Assembly (NCBI RefSeq): GCF_011397635.1
Contig: NC_064761.1
Span: 39,272,143-39,336,142, forward strand
Reading direction: 5' to 3'
Length of the DNA: 64,000 bases
DNA from: Epinephelus fuscoguttatus
Taxonomy: Eukaryota > Chordata > Actinopteri > Perciformes > Serranidae
Each line of letters starts with the position of its first letter. Position 1 is the stretch's first letter. Shown piece by piece: positions 52,925 to 64,000 of the stretch. Under the pieces are notes generated by a model. It was not told the origin of the DNA, ran no database searches, and saw only the letters and a program-made list of their open reading frames with translations. The position numbers and the translations under genes were made by a program.

Positions 52925-54049
52925 AGGGCTCTAGTTTCCCGGCGCAGCGCAGGGTGGCGAACCCCGCGCAGAGCTAGTTTCGAGCAGCGCAACCCGAGGC
53001 GCGCTCAGTTTGGTAGTTTGGCAGACCGAGGTGCGCTGAGATGGGTGTGGTGGCGCAGCAGGGGGAGGTGTCGACAGATCCAGCTTGGCGCAGTGACAGT
53101 TTTGCGTCAAAAGGCTTCGCTGAAGGTGCGCTAAAAGCTCGCCATCTGAAACCGGGTCTACTGTCAGCACAGGGGGAGCACAGCCGGTGTGAGCCGAAGT
53201 TTGGCTGACTGGCGGACAGTGCGCACACGTCACCAAAACCTCACAGGCAGGTTTCCAGAATATCAGGCACATTAACGATGCAGTAAATAGCCACAAAAAA
53301 ACACTATTCAATGCAACTATCTGCAATCAGCACATAAATGTGTCTCTATACCGACTGTCCCGTCACATGTGATGTCAGATCAAAGGGGATTGGCACTGTT
53401 TGGCACGTTTGGCACGCGTAATGTAAACCCAACCTGATTTGATTAACACAGCTGCAAACTAATGAGTTCACACCCCTCTCAGCCAACCACAAACAGCCAC
53501 AGCATCAGATAGGGAGTATATATTCAGCATCTGTCATCTTAGAAAAGTCAAAAGAAAAGAAATAGAATGAGACTGCGAGAGAGAGAAAGAGAGAGAGTGC
53601 GCGCACACGAGAGAAACGCAACATTGATTTACAATTGTGGTGACCTCCCCCCAGGCTACCTTTGCATCATCAGCCCGTGGAGGTCTGCTCGCAGTTCCGT
53701 ATATTCAGACACTGTGAGCTTGGACCTCCCGGACCAAAACATCAGTTTCCTCCTGGGAGAAGTTTGGCCGTCTGACGCTGCTGCTCTCTTCTGCCATGGC
53801 AAATTGGGTAAACTCTCATTACGCCTTTGCGTGGCACATTTAAGGGCGAAGAGAGGGGCTCATTTGATTGGTGTGATGTGTGTAAAACCCACTCCACGCC
53901 TTCTCTCCTCCCTCTTTCCGACTTGCGCAGGTAGGAGGGACGGAGGTGGGAAAGAGGAGTAGCTGTGCCAGGCCGCCTGGCCACACCCAGTTGGTGAAGC
54001 ACAGGTGCGCTGCACCCCCGCCTCACCCGGTCTGCGAAACTAGAGCCCT
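52925..54049. mobile_element. GC-rich DNA element with AGGGCTCTAGTTTC ends
   Basis: The left end AGGGCTCTAGTTTC and right end GAAACTAGAGCCCT form a perfect 14-bp inverted repeat. The sub-terminal DNA is packed with gcgc/gcgca words, unlike the AT-rich surroundings. A frame at 53567-53962 inside matches nothing I recognise. The superfamily is unclear because no target duplication is evident. Confidence 0.6.
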
Positions 54050-54071
54050 GAGTGTCATACTTAAGGAGCAA

Positions 54072-54267
54072 ACTTTTTTTTTTTTTTTTTTAAGATATTT
54101 TTTGGGCATTTTTAAGCCTTTAACTGATAGGACAGACAAGTGTGAAAGGGGGAGAGAGAGGGAGAGACATGCAGCAAAGGGCCACAGGCTGGATTGGAAC
54201 CCGGGCCGCTGCGGCAACAGCCTTGTACATGGGGCGCCTGCTCTACCACCAAGCCACCGACGCCCCT
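54072..54267 (-). mobile_element. tRNA-derived SINE, minus strand
   Basis: On the - strand the head reads ggtggcttggtggtagag (A box), then GGTTCCAATCC (B box, 54191-54201). The body ends in a poly-A tract seen as poly-T at 54075-54092. It is inserted just beyond the GC-rich element. Confidence 0.85.
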
Positions 54268-54299
54268 TTAAGGAGCAAACTTAAGGTGCTTTGTGCAAC

Positions 54300-54602
54300 A
54301 GGCCCCTAGATCTTAAGTTTTTAGAGAAAAAAGGTGAGCACACATTAGCAGGTGCTGGGCTAGTGGCCCATTGGAGAAACACTTATTTGTAACATGAAGC
54401 TATTTTACTCAGTGTTTTCACCAGCTGAAATCACCTGGTCCATTTGTTTTGGAGAGGAGGAGACCTTTGAGGATAATTTGGCTCCCAGTAAAATCCTCCC
54501 GAACACTGAAGGAATCCTAACCAGGAGCAGTTTCAGCTGGTTGACATCCTCACTGGTAGATGCCACTAAATCCCTCTTAAATCTGACACACTGCTTCGTT
54601 AG
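54300..54602. repeat. Right half of the TACACACTGT family repeat
   Basis: Shares gagcacacattagcaggtgc, ttactcagtgttttcacc and agatgccactaaatc with the 31.4-kb copy and ends ctgacacactgcttcgtta. Confidence 0.6.
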
Positions 54603-56033
54603 AGCTCACTTATATAACCCACATCCTGGTGGTCAGATATGAACTGCTACCATCGCCTCTAGCTGAATCTAACACCTCCTAAACAGCCCGAGTGAAGCTG
54701 TGATCAGGCACACATACAGAATGCGAGGTCTGAGGTTTGTCAGAAAATTAAACACACATTAATAGCTTCAGGTTAAATATATTAATCTGCCTAAATCCAG
54801 CTTGTTGACAGAGTTAGTTTCTCATTTCCACATGATGATATGATTTGCAGATTAGGTTGTTAAAAATAGCATCAGTGTAATGCACTTTCCATTAAATATG
54901 AGCTAATGTTGGAAACACGCAACACAAACAAACCTGCAATCTGGGTTTTAAGTACTGATAAGACCTGCAACACATCTAACGCCGTTTGTACCTCCCATCT
55001 GTAAGAGGTTTGTGTTCACTCACCAGTAACAGCTAATTGAGTAAATAGAGACGTAACAGAGAGCCAAATGAAATCCCTCCCCTGTCCCTGTAACTGTAAT
55101 GATTTCCACATTTCCCTTTTTTTTCTTTCCTTGCGCAAGTCAACAGCAGAGAGAAAACAACAACGCCTAAACTTCAACTGCATTAAACTGAACTGCAGTC
55201 CAAATACATCTACTCTCTTCCTCTGCCCGTAATGTTTCCTTATTCTGGGTTTGATTTGGAGCTGACACCAGAGGGAACAAAGCACCGGGGATGGATGGAG
55301 CACGGCTGATGATCTAAAGGTCATCGCCCTCGACACCCCTCCGCTCCAATAGCCAATTACATCTCATTAGAGAGACACATGGAGCCTCATCATTAGCTTC
55401 ACATCCTCACACTGCTCTCACATCAGTGCAGATTTTCTTTTATTCAGCTGGTTGTCCTCCAGCTGTTCTCCTAAATGCCACAGTAATAGTCAAATTTGAT
55501 GAATGATTCAACACTTCTAATGCACACAACTGGAACAGTGATCATTGGGATTATTGCCTCACTGTTTTACACAGTTTGCCACTGAGAAATCCTCATCGAA
55601 GGGTAAGATGGAGAGAATATTTAACCAAATAACCTCATTAAAATGCATTTATACCGAGAGTTAACACCGCCGGGTCAAGTATTGTTATGTATATGAACTA
55701 TAGTGTACTCATTAGCAAATAGGTGGCTGGACAAGACCAGTGGATGTAAATGATTAGAGGCTGAGGTATAATTTGCACTTTTCAAAATCCCACTTGTATA
55801 AACATAAAATCTAATATTTTTTAACCACAAAAATCATGCTAACAATGCTATTGTGTGGCCAGCCTTTAGATTCTGGCTGAAACTGTTAATTGAGCTGCTG
55901 ATTTTGCTCTGATATGCTCAAAAGAAGCCACAGTGGAGCAGCATATTTAGCACATTCACTTATATTCTGGCAGAATTTAACACATACACATACAAAGATA
56001 TTTATAAAAATTGTTATTTTCCTCCATGAATTG
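54603..56033. other. No gene recognised
   Basis: 1.4 kb without a repeat border or coding signal I can support; probably rai2 intron. Confidence 0.5.
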
Positions 56034-56856
56034 TAGGGATGTCCTGATCCGATATTCGGATCAGTATCGGCCACTGATATGCCCAAAAAACGGGCATCGG
56101 ATCGGACTGCATGGAAAAATGCTGATCCATGAACTCCGATCCAGCTCCAGCTCTTACTATCAATCCACCAGGCCAGCATGCAGACGGCACATACACAGAG
56201 GGGAGGAAGAGTAGCAGTCAATTTAGTTAACTGACTATTTGTTTTCTGCTCTGGTTTTTTGAGAATGATATTTTTATTTGGTTTACACTCTTACTGTTTA
56301 AGTAAAGAGCACTGATGGCATTGTTTTGGGCACAATTAGTGAAATTGGAGCCATGGATGGACTACAAAAACACTACTAAAATAACTGAAAAGGAAAGGCT
56401 GCATTGTTTGTTAAATGTCAACAGTGTCTTGTGGTGTTAATCTATTTTTTATTTATTAGAGGGCCAAAGCACAAGTGTGTGGAGTATTGCTGCTATTTTA
56501 ATTTCAATGTTAGACATTTTAAAGATTTCTTGTGTTGATTCATTTTCTATTTATTAAGGGGCCAAAGCAAACCAGCTATATTTTTTATTTAATGTTAATG
56601 TTCAAGTTTAAAGTTTGTTTATTTAACCCTATTAACAATAAACAGGTCAGTTTCTCACACCAACTGTTGTGGATCATTCTAACTAACCTGATTAAGTAGG
56701 TGTTCTTTGCTTGATCAAACCTTTTCTAACATGACTGACAAAAAAATAAGTGAATATGTATAATACGTGCTTGGATCGGATCGGTATTGGCCAAAACTCA
56801 AGGCTGTAATATCGGTATCAGATCCGAAGTGAAAAAGCTGGATCGGGACATCCCTA
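56034..56856. mobile_element. hAT MITE with perfect 8-bp duplication
   Basis: The ends TAGGGATGTCCTGATCC and GGATCGGGACATCCCTA are inverted repeats. The flanks are identical, ATGAATTG at 56026-56033 and 56857-56864. It is 823 bp with no transposase. Confidence 0.92.
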
Positions 56857-56864
56857 ATGAATTG

Positions 56865-57333
56865 GCCTCTTCTCCATCAGCAAATAATAGCTCCTTTACG
56901 CTGCCTGTTCAAGATGGGAATATCGTGCCGATATGCCGTCGCTCCATTCTGTATGTAAGGTATGTTCGCGAAATATGGGGCAGAATTGTCTCACCTCTGA
57001 GCCAGGAAACAGTGCCGAAACAATCTGTATAAACGGGACAGCTGCAGGATGGGATCATGGGCGTCACGGGTGAGATGTACTGATGATGTGTTATACGTGC
57101 GACCAACTGGGGGAGATTTAAAAAGTAATAAGTAGCAGTTAGCAGCTAACTCAAAGAAGATGTAAAGTCATGCTGTAAAGTAGTGTCTGACATGGTGAAA
57201 TTCTGTAATCTGATTTAACCATTTTTTAGCAACTGCCTTATTTACAACATGTAAAGGCTTCAGCACCAAATAGGAAGCAAGTAACAGCAAGTGGGCAATT
57301 TACTAATGTCGTAAAATAAAACGTTAAAGTCTC
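56865..57333. other. No gene recognised
   Basis: Short open frames overlap on both strands at 56787-57106. No family match. Confidence 0.45.
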
Positions 57334-57337
57334 TTAA

Positions 57338-57804
57338 CCCTTTGAAACCTGAGCAAATTGGTACTCTTTTGATTTCTTTTAAGGCAATGAGCAACTAAAG
57401 AGGAAATTACCCCCAAAAATAACAAGAAATTAGTCAAGAAAATTAGTAAAGAACAAAAAGTTAAAAACAAACAAATAAGGAAATGACCTGGAAAGAATGC
57501 TTAAAAAAAACAGAATAATTCTGTAACATAATTTTAAATGTAATAATAACGATAATTATAAATAAAGTTTTTCCCAAGCTTTTTTCTTTATATTTAAATA
57601 ATGTTAAATAAACTATTATTAAACAATCTATTTTTTTTTCTTTTGCAATTTGTTGGGCTTTTCTTACCAAGTTGCTCGTTGCCTTTATCCCCATGTTTCT
57701 GAAAGACATCACACCAATCTGCTCAGAGTTCAAAGGTTTAAATACATGTGAAAAGTGTCTGAAAGCAGCACAAGAAAAGTGATGTCGCTCCAGATTTCAA
57801 AGGG
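57338..57804 (+). repeat. CCCTTTGAAACCTG family, copy C (complete)
   Basis: TTAA (57334-57337) precedes CCCTTTGAAACCTGAGC. The far end is CAGATTTCAAAGGG followed by TTGA, a one-base decayed TTAA. This is the fullest copy in the window. Confidence 0.75.
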
Positions 57805-57939
57805 TTGAGCTTGTGTTAACTACTTATGGTAGGCATCCAACCAAAAACCCATTTACAAAAACCACTCACTTCGAGACGAGGGAACCGAGAGTGCTAAAAT
57901 GCTAACTCATATAAAACCGGTTGCACAAACCATCCTTAA

Positions 57940-58307
57940 GGATGCATTCACACTGCCGCTATTTAGTCCGCTTTAAACAAACCCTGGTCCGCTTCCACAG
58001 ATAGTTTGGTTTGTTTGGAGTGGTGTGAACGCTCATTCGAACTGTGGTGCGGACCAAACGAGCGAACCCTAAGGGGATGGATTTCCATTTTCGGTCCTGG
58101 CCAATCGATGAGTTTTCTTCTTCCTCATGCTTTTTTTCTTCCTGGTCAGTGGTCATTTCATGACTGCGTGACATTGTCCAGGCGGTTTGGTTTGCTTTAT
58201 AAAGTGCAGTGTGAAAGTGAACTGAACCAAATGACGGTGTGAAATTTTTCAGCATTCCCTGCCCAGTCGAACCGAATCCCCCGGACAATCCTGGTGTGAA
58301 TGCATCC
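57940..58307. mobile_element. Harbinger-type MITE (GGATGCATTCACAC ends)
   Basis: The ends GGATGCATTCACAC and GTGTGAATGCATCC are perfect inverted repeats, flanked by TAA at 57937-57939 and 58308-58310. It is 368 bp and related to the longer element at 51.79 kb. Confidence 0.85.
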
Positions 58308-58310
58308 TAA

Positions 58311-59264
58311 GTCCCACCCCCACTAGTAGGGAAAACAATTCATTGCTCTCCACTGACTGTGTTGCATGAAGGTGCCTCCCTGTCATTACTGTTTGCTAGC
58401 AAACAACACAAAAATACATATAAGCTGTTCTGTGGTGGGACACACTACCAACAGGCATCTGCAGGAAGATATTAGAAAACTGTGACATCCTGACACTCCG
58501 TATATGTGCAGCAAGCATTTGGTTTAATCTAACTAAGCTTTGTAAATCCTTGTTTTGATCATTGTTAGTTTAAATGATGATCTTAACGGGTGATTGGATC
58601 GAATAGTTATAGATGTTAAAGTATGTCACTACTGGCCATTCAGTGGGATCATTCCTCTAAGATAAGTAAGTACCAACACATTCTCACTCCGACCTCGTCA
58701 CATATTGACGTTTGGTCATGGACCTTCCACATCCCGACACGACGGGAAAGGTACCCTGGGTGTGTTGGTTGTTGACGTTCTGGGATGCCGTGTCAAGTTC
58801 TGCCTCTTACATGCATTGTCTTCTTTCAAAATACACTGTTTTCACAAAAATTTAACCTCTACATACAGTCTCTTTCAAAATAAATGCACATCGGTGCAAT
58901 AACGTGAATTGACAATTTTTCCTCCAACAACTAATGCATATGGTTAAGTGTACGAAAAAAGAATAGGGTTTGGCTTTACAATCTTACAGGACATGAACAC
59001 CGGCCTCCCAGGTGAAAGTTGGTGTGTGTGGGACCCAAAGTGATATGTAAACTCATCTTCATTGGTCGACTACAAACATGACGTATCATCTGAAACATGG
59101 AAGTAGCTACATGCCCATTAGCCCACAGCGTCATTAACAAGCGGCTCGCTCAGTGTGTGACGTGCACTTGGAGATAAAATATAGGCCTATATTAATGAAG
59201 GTTCATTAGTAACTCAATCCACCAAAATATATCATTTAATAATTACATTAATATCGTAAACATG
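58311..59264. other. No gene recognised
   Basis: No repeat border or exon could be supported. Confidence 0.45.
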
Positions 59265-59340
59265 CAGGAGACTAGTCGACTAATGGCCCTAAATGATGAC
59301 TAATGGTCGACTAGGAAAATTCTTAGTCGGGGGCAGCCCT
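59265..59340. repeat. Right end of a hAT MITE, truncated
   Basis: gtcgactaatg, then gtcgactaggaaaattctta and ggggcagccct, is the common right terminus of a fish hAT MITE. The left end is absent. Confidence 0.55.
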
Positions 59341-59849
59341 GGATTTTTTCCTCCTCCCATCTGTGGCGCCCCCTATGGGTGATGGCATCCTTAGCATTCA
59401 CCTATACTGCCTATGACACCGCCGGCACTGCCGCTTTGTCTCTAAATATGTAGACAGGGCCTACATGTCTGTAGAATTGCAAGAAATTAAATTTAAATTG
59501 CAATGTTTTCATGGAGGAGGACCCAGACACCGTTCTACTGTCTCTAAAATTTAGGTTACGCCCCTGTTTAGAGATATCGGTGAGAAGAAACTGAACATTT
59601 AAATTAGAAACATTATAAATTGCTCATGTGTGAGTAAGACATATGAAGGTGTTTGTGCAGAAGCTATTTTCTGACATCAGCTCTGTCATTGCCCATGTGA
59701 TGATGGGACACCAGTCTATTGTACCAGGCCCTGATGTGACACCGCCGGGTTCATCTGAGGATATATGCCTTAATTCTCCACGGGTGACATTTTTAAACCC
59801 CCACAGACACCGTACACACTGTGACCGTGCTCCCAGACACATCTGCGTG
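59341..59849. other. No gene recognised
   Basis: Leads into the CpG-rich zone. Short frames on both strands around 59624-59855 are unsupported. Confidence 0.4.
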
Positions 59850-60360
59850 TTGTGAGGCCGCTCACTGATGAGTCTGGTCCCTCACACAGCCGACGGTTCG
59901 CCATGAAAAGCAGGGAGGCTGTGCGCCGTGTATGCGCACGTCTCCACACATCACACGGCTGGAACATGAAAGGCTGAGGGGCGCGTGACGCTCCGCTGCC
60001 ATTAACACACCAATATACGGCACCGTGAGGGGTCCTCGCGCTCAATCATAACACGTTGTTTTTAAAGTTTCCGTTGGTATATTTAAAAAAACGAGCTCGC
60101 GCTGACAGACAGTTGGCGTTAAACGAGCCGAGCGAGCTGCGCAAATCACCTTTAAACACGAAAACACGCGTTAAAACGTTTTAAAACCGAGCGCGTGCTA
60201 CTGGCTGAAAAAATCCTGGTTAATCCACGTGCTAATGTTCAAACGAATTAATGTTTAAGCGACGCAGAGATGAGAAAAGCCTCCGTTCAGCCTGTCTCAT
60301 CTGCTGCCCTTTAATCTAATTCTGCCATATAAAGCCAGTGTAACACAGACACTGATATTT
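59850..60360 (-). promoter_or_regulatory. rai2: CpG-rich island, probably start of rai2 intron 1
   Basis: CpG is clearly enriched against the AT-rich surroundings (cgcgctc, gcgcgtgac, cgagccgagcgagctgcgc). In the rai2 direction it lies just after the candidate first exon, so it would be a CpG island spanning the gene start. Confidence 0.45.
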
Positions 60361-60366
60361 ACTCAC

Positions 60367-60570
60367 CTTTGGATCAGAGAGGCTCATCAGCAGCTCTGCT
60401 CACCTGCTGACCTCCCTCAGGTGTCTCACACTCACACCACCAACACTTTAGAATAAATACATAAGCCTTATATTTATCTCTTCATTGCGGTCCCGTCGTA
60501 GCGACTCCAGACTGAAGCTGCGTGCGCAGCACCGTCAGCAGCGGGTCCTCCTCCTCCTCCTCTACCTCCT
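60367..60570 (-). other. rai2: Candidate rai2 non-coding exon 1
   Basis: On the - strand the sequence reads ccaaag|GTGAGT, a strong donor with GT at 60365-60366. Upstream is a purine-rich (ggaggaggagg) and CpG-containing stretch, typical of a transcription start. Splicing to the acceptor at 44177 would leave a 16-kb intron. The 5' limit is not defined. Confidence 0.45.
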
Positions 60571-60771
60571 CCCCCATCACCTCCTCCTCCCTCCTCCTCC
60601 TCTCTACACAGGGACACAGGAATTAAATAAATAAATGAATAAATAAATAAATTTTGCAAAAAAAAAAGTAGGCACTATAATTTATTTTAATGGGTGATCA
60701 AATGGAAAGATAACCACACAACTTGAACTAAAATAAATACATGAATAAATAAAATAAATAAATTAAATTAA

Positions 60772-61214
60772 CCCTTTGAAACCTGAGCAAATTGGCTTGG
60801 TTTCTTCCAAACACATGGAAAGAAGGCAATGAGCAAAGAAAGAAGAAATGACCCCAAAAATTATCAAGAAACTGGTAAAAAGAGAAAATTAAAAACAAGA
60901 ACATTAGTAAAAAAAGAAAAAAGAAAAAAAAAGAACAGAAAAAAGAATGGGAAGTTATAACTAGCAAACAAACAAGGAAATGACCTGGGAAAAGAGCTTT
61001 AAAATGATAATTCTGTAAAATAATTTTAAATATATAATAATGAAAATTAGAAATATAGTTTTTCCCTAGTTTTTTTTTTTTTTAAATAATTTTCTAAATA
61101 AATTAAAATAAATATATTTTGCGATTTGTGGAACATTTCTTCCCAAGTTGCTCGTTGCCTTTTTCCCAATTTTTTGAAAGAAATTGCACTATTTATTCAG
61201 GGTTCACAGGTTTA
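60772..61214 (+). repeat. CCCTTTGAAACCTG family, copy D (3'-truncated)
   Basis: TTAA (60768-60771) then CCCTTTGAAACCTGAGC. It follows the order of copy C and stops at cacaggtttaaatt, lacking the terminal segment. Confidence 0.7.
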
Positions 61215-61722
61215 AATTAAATTAAATCAAATTAAATTAAAAACTCGTATAGTTAAAAAAGTGTTCATGTCATGTCAATCGAAAAATGTGCTTTATTTTA
61301 AAGCTTTATTTTACAGGTCTTTCTTTATTCCAAATAAAACCGCACACATCACCTTAAATATAAATACGTAGTTTGGTATTAATTATAGGGAAATGACAAT
61401 GACAGTTGTTTGGGGGTTTATTATTATTACTATTATTATTATTACTACAGAGGAAGAAGATATGCTCATGGACAGGCGCGTCGAGCAGTTGGGAGTTCGG
61501 TGCCTTACTCAAGGGCACCTTGGCAGTGCCCAGGAGGTCAACTGACACCTCACTTGCTGCAGATTTAACTGACACCTCTCCAGCTACCGGTCTACACTCT
61601 AGGGATATAGGGACTTAAACTGGAGGCTACAAGGGTGTAACTTTACAATTTTACTACAAAGGAAAAAAATCTTATTTCTTTAACACAATAAACTGAATGA
61701 CTTCCCTCATAAATCTTCCAAG

Positions 61723-61755
<33 letters not shown>

Positions 61756-64000
61756 GATGAAATGTCACAGTGCATTAGAGTATGTGTGTGTTCAGAGTAG
61801 ATTTTGTGCCATGTATTGGTTTGGAAGGAGTTATGGGGGTGGGGACATCCTGCACCATCTTACCCTAATCCATTTAATCCATTTAATTGCTATTGTAACT
61901 TGGGCAGTGGTTCCCAACCTGAAGGTCAGGACACCCACAAGGGGTCGCCAGATAAGTCTAAAGAGGTTTGGATAGGAAAGCAAGAAACATGCTGTGTATT
62001 CTTCACCACAAAATTATGTTTATTTCATCTGTATTTTATTAACTCTTTCTCCACGCCTTGTGATTTATTTGATTATTTTATATATTTAGATTATTTATAT
62101 ATATTATTATATTTATTAATCCCACCTCAGGGGACTTCACACATCACTGGGCGCTTAAGAGACAGAAACAAAAGAAAAAGGGAAAAACATGACTGAGTGA
62201 TGAATAAAACTAGACAAAAAAATTACACATATATACGTGAAAAATACAAATAATATAAAGTAAAAATAGAATAATATAAAATCTATAACTGCTATAGACT
62301 CCTTTTACTTATACAGATACTATTCAATAATACATTAACAATTCCTTCATATTTATTTAGCTTTTCTTTGCATCCTACCTCCAACAAAAATGTCCAAAAC
62401 CCTCCAGAGAGATAATTCAATCATAAACCTCCCATATATTATAATGAAGATAAAATCCCACACATTTAGGAGAGATACAGGACGACTCTAACATAAGGGT
62501 TTCACACTGTACTTTATTCTTTCATTTCACACAGTGCTCTCGGCAGTATCAGCCTGGCAAGTGGCTGACGACAGACACGGAGGAGAATGGAGTTTGGCAG
62601 CTGCGGATGAAAGTCTGGTAGTGACAGGCCCGGGTGAGCAGGATCCCCTGGGTCTCCATATCAGTCCCAGCCAGCCTCGGGCTCTGCCTCGGGGCCCCAG
62701 GGCCTCTCATTGTTCCGCAGGGAGGCTGTTTAATGCACTATAATGAGCCTCACAATATACCCTGGTGGCCTGGTGGTGACTTTGGTGTGGTTACCTCCTC
62801 AGTGTTCCTCCCCCACCCTGTCTGCAGTCAGTATTACTCACATGTAGAGATACAGCACATCAGGGCTGAATGAGCGGCTGTGAGGATGCACCGCACTGTA
62901 GGACCAGGACGTCTCTACCAAACCATTTATATCAGACAGATTTCCACCTTTAACGTGGACGGATATTCAACACAGGTGCTCTTGTCTAGATAATGCAATG
63001 TGTGGATCAGCTCCAGACTGTTTCTGGTACATTCATGTTACACATGCTGATAGGATGTGTCACTAGACATAAAAATCCCCAAACCAAGGCTGAATGATCG
63101 TTAACGTTACTCTCTCAGGACCCACGTTTATTATTACTACTTACATATAATTGAGTCCTCTGAAGGTCCTTTGAGTTCTCTTTGCATTTAGGGATGGTAC
63201 ACTAATTACTGGGGGCTGAATCTCCTATTTTATTTTGTACGTAATACATCATACATTTTTTTGTCATTTTATTTTGCTAATTTACCCTGATGCTCCTCAT
63301 CTGTAATTGCAATTAAGTTAGTCTTTGGCCACATATATACGAACATGGTATCAGTTTAAAATGGGTTTTAAAATAAAAACAATCTACATAAACACAAGCC
63401 TTTTAGCAGCATTTTAGAATTAACCTCTGTCCATATTAACACACCTGAAATACCATATCACATGACTATTCACACACACTGGGTATGTGCATACTGAAGT
63501 AAACAGGAAGTAGATTGTCTACTCAGTGATTGGTTGCTTAGTTACAGAAAATACAGCAGAGATGGTAAAAAGTAAGATCAGAGATTCCTTTGGAGGTGAA
63601 ACTGTTACTATAAGTAATATAAAAGCATGATTTATACTTATATACTCAGAAGTGTGACTACACATTGCAATGACGCAGACCTCCTGTTTATTTCTGTGAG
63701 CTGAAACCATTTCCCTCAGTGGAAACAAAGCTTTTATTTACTTTTATTTCACAGATAAGAAACAATAAATCGTGAAGACAGTAAAGCCTCCACTAAAATA
63801 GCATTTTAAGTGTTGTTTGTGATTTATCCTGGCTTCATATGAGCAGAGGAAATCTCTGCTAGTTCCTAGGCTACTTTATACAATGTAAAATGCCATAGGC
63901 TGGCGCTAATAACGTTAGCATTTTAAATTTGTTTGGAAAACGTGTTTAGTATGACAGTTGTTTTGTCGGTGAATCTTGTGAGTTGTAATGGAGACAAATT
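61215..64000. other. No gene recognised to the right edge
   Basis: Contains an (ATT)n stretch near 61420-61446 and a (TATC)n microsatellite (61723-61756). The GC-richer part at 62520-62880 has an open + frame without a family match. Confidence 0.45.
61723..61756. repeat. (TATC)n microsatellite
   Basis: About eight perfect tetranucleotide units. Confidence 0.95.

Noticed and set aside
53567..53962. 131-codon frame starting with an Arg-Glu repeat
   Set aside because: It starts in a GA-rich simple repeat inside a GC-rich transposon; no domain seen, so not called a gene.
60474..60659. Glycine/glutamate-rich minus-strand frame
   Set aside because: Translation of a GGA simple repeat at the candidate rai2 promoter.

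Overview
The window is vertebrate nuclear DNA, almost certainly from a ray-finned (teleost) fish. It is mostly non-coding, with short phase-consistent exons separated by GT-AG introns, CA/GT microsatellites, and a dense load of fish-type DNA transposons and tRNA-derived SINEs. No prokaryotic gene organisation, RNA gene cluster or CRISPR array is present. Two protein-coding genes are supported.

Gene 1 is a Polycomb gene of the Sex-comb-on-midleg family, best matched to SCML2. It runs on + from a non-coding first exon near 12.3-12.43 kb through 14 coding exons (14845-32235). Splicing on phase gives a 692-residue protein, or 700 with an alternative donor. Its order is two MBT repeats, a basic RNA/DNA-binding stretch, a SLED domain, a serine/proline linker and a C-terminal SAM domain. 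Gene 2 is rai2 (retinoic acid induced 2) on the - strand, with one intact 544-codon coding exon (42465-44099). A candidate 5' non-coding exon and CpG-rich promoter lie about 16 kb upstream, near 59.85-60.57 kb. The genes are convergent. RAI2, SCML2 and CDKL5 are neighbours on the human X, which supports both names. A CCAAT-bearing, CpG-rich, minus-strand start region near 3.84-4.11 kb may be the promoter of the next gene to the left, possibly cdkl5.

Layout: 1-12 kb is intergenic, with hAT elements, a fold-back Tc1-like element abutting a 1.56-kb Tc1-like transposon, and microsatellites. 12.2-34 kb is scml2, whose introns hold three hAT elements with recognisable 8-bp target duplications, a Harbinger-type MITE and a P-like MITE. 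34-42 kb is convergent intergenic DNA with TTAA-flanked MITEs and two different THAP-domain transposon remnants. 42.4-44.2 kb is rai2. 44.2-60.4 kb is probably the rai2 5' intron, full of SINEs, a LINE fragment and MITEs. 60.4-64 kb is repeat-rich DNA without a recognised gene.

Function: SCML2-type proteins are PRC1-associated chromatin readers, and RAI2 is a nuclear CtBP-binding co-regulator. Both act in transcriptional repression, but nothing here shows direct cooperation. I found no wholly novel system. The most unusual points are a predicted GC-AG first coding intron, tandem splice sites in scml2, a shared TTAA-flanked MITE community, and two separate THAP exons that each end at a splice donor.
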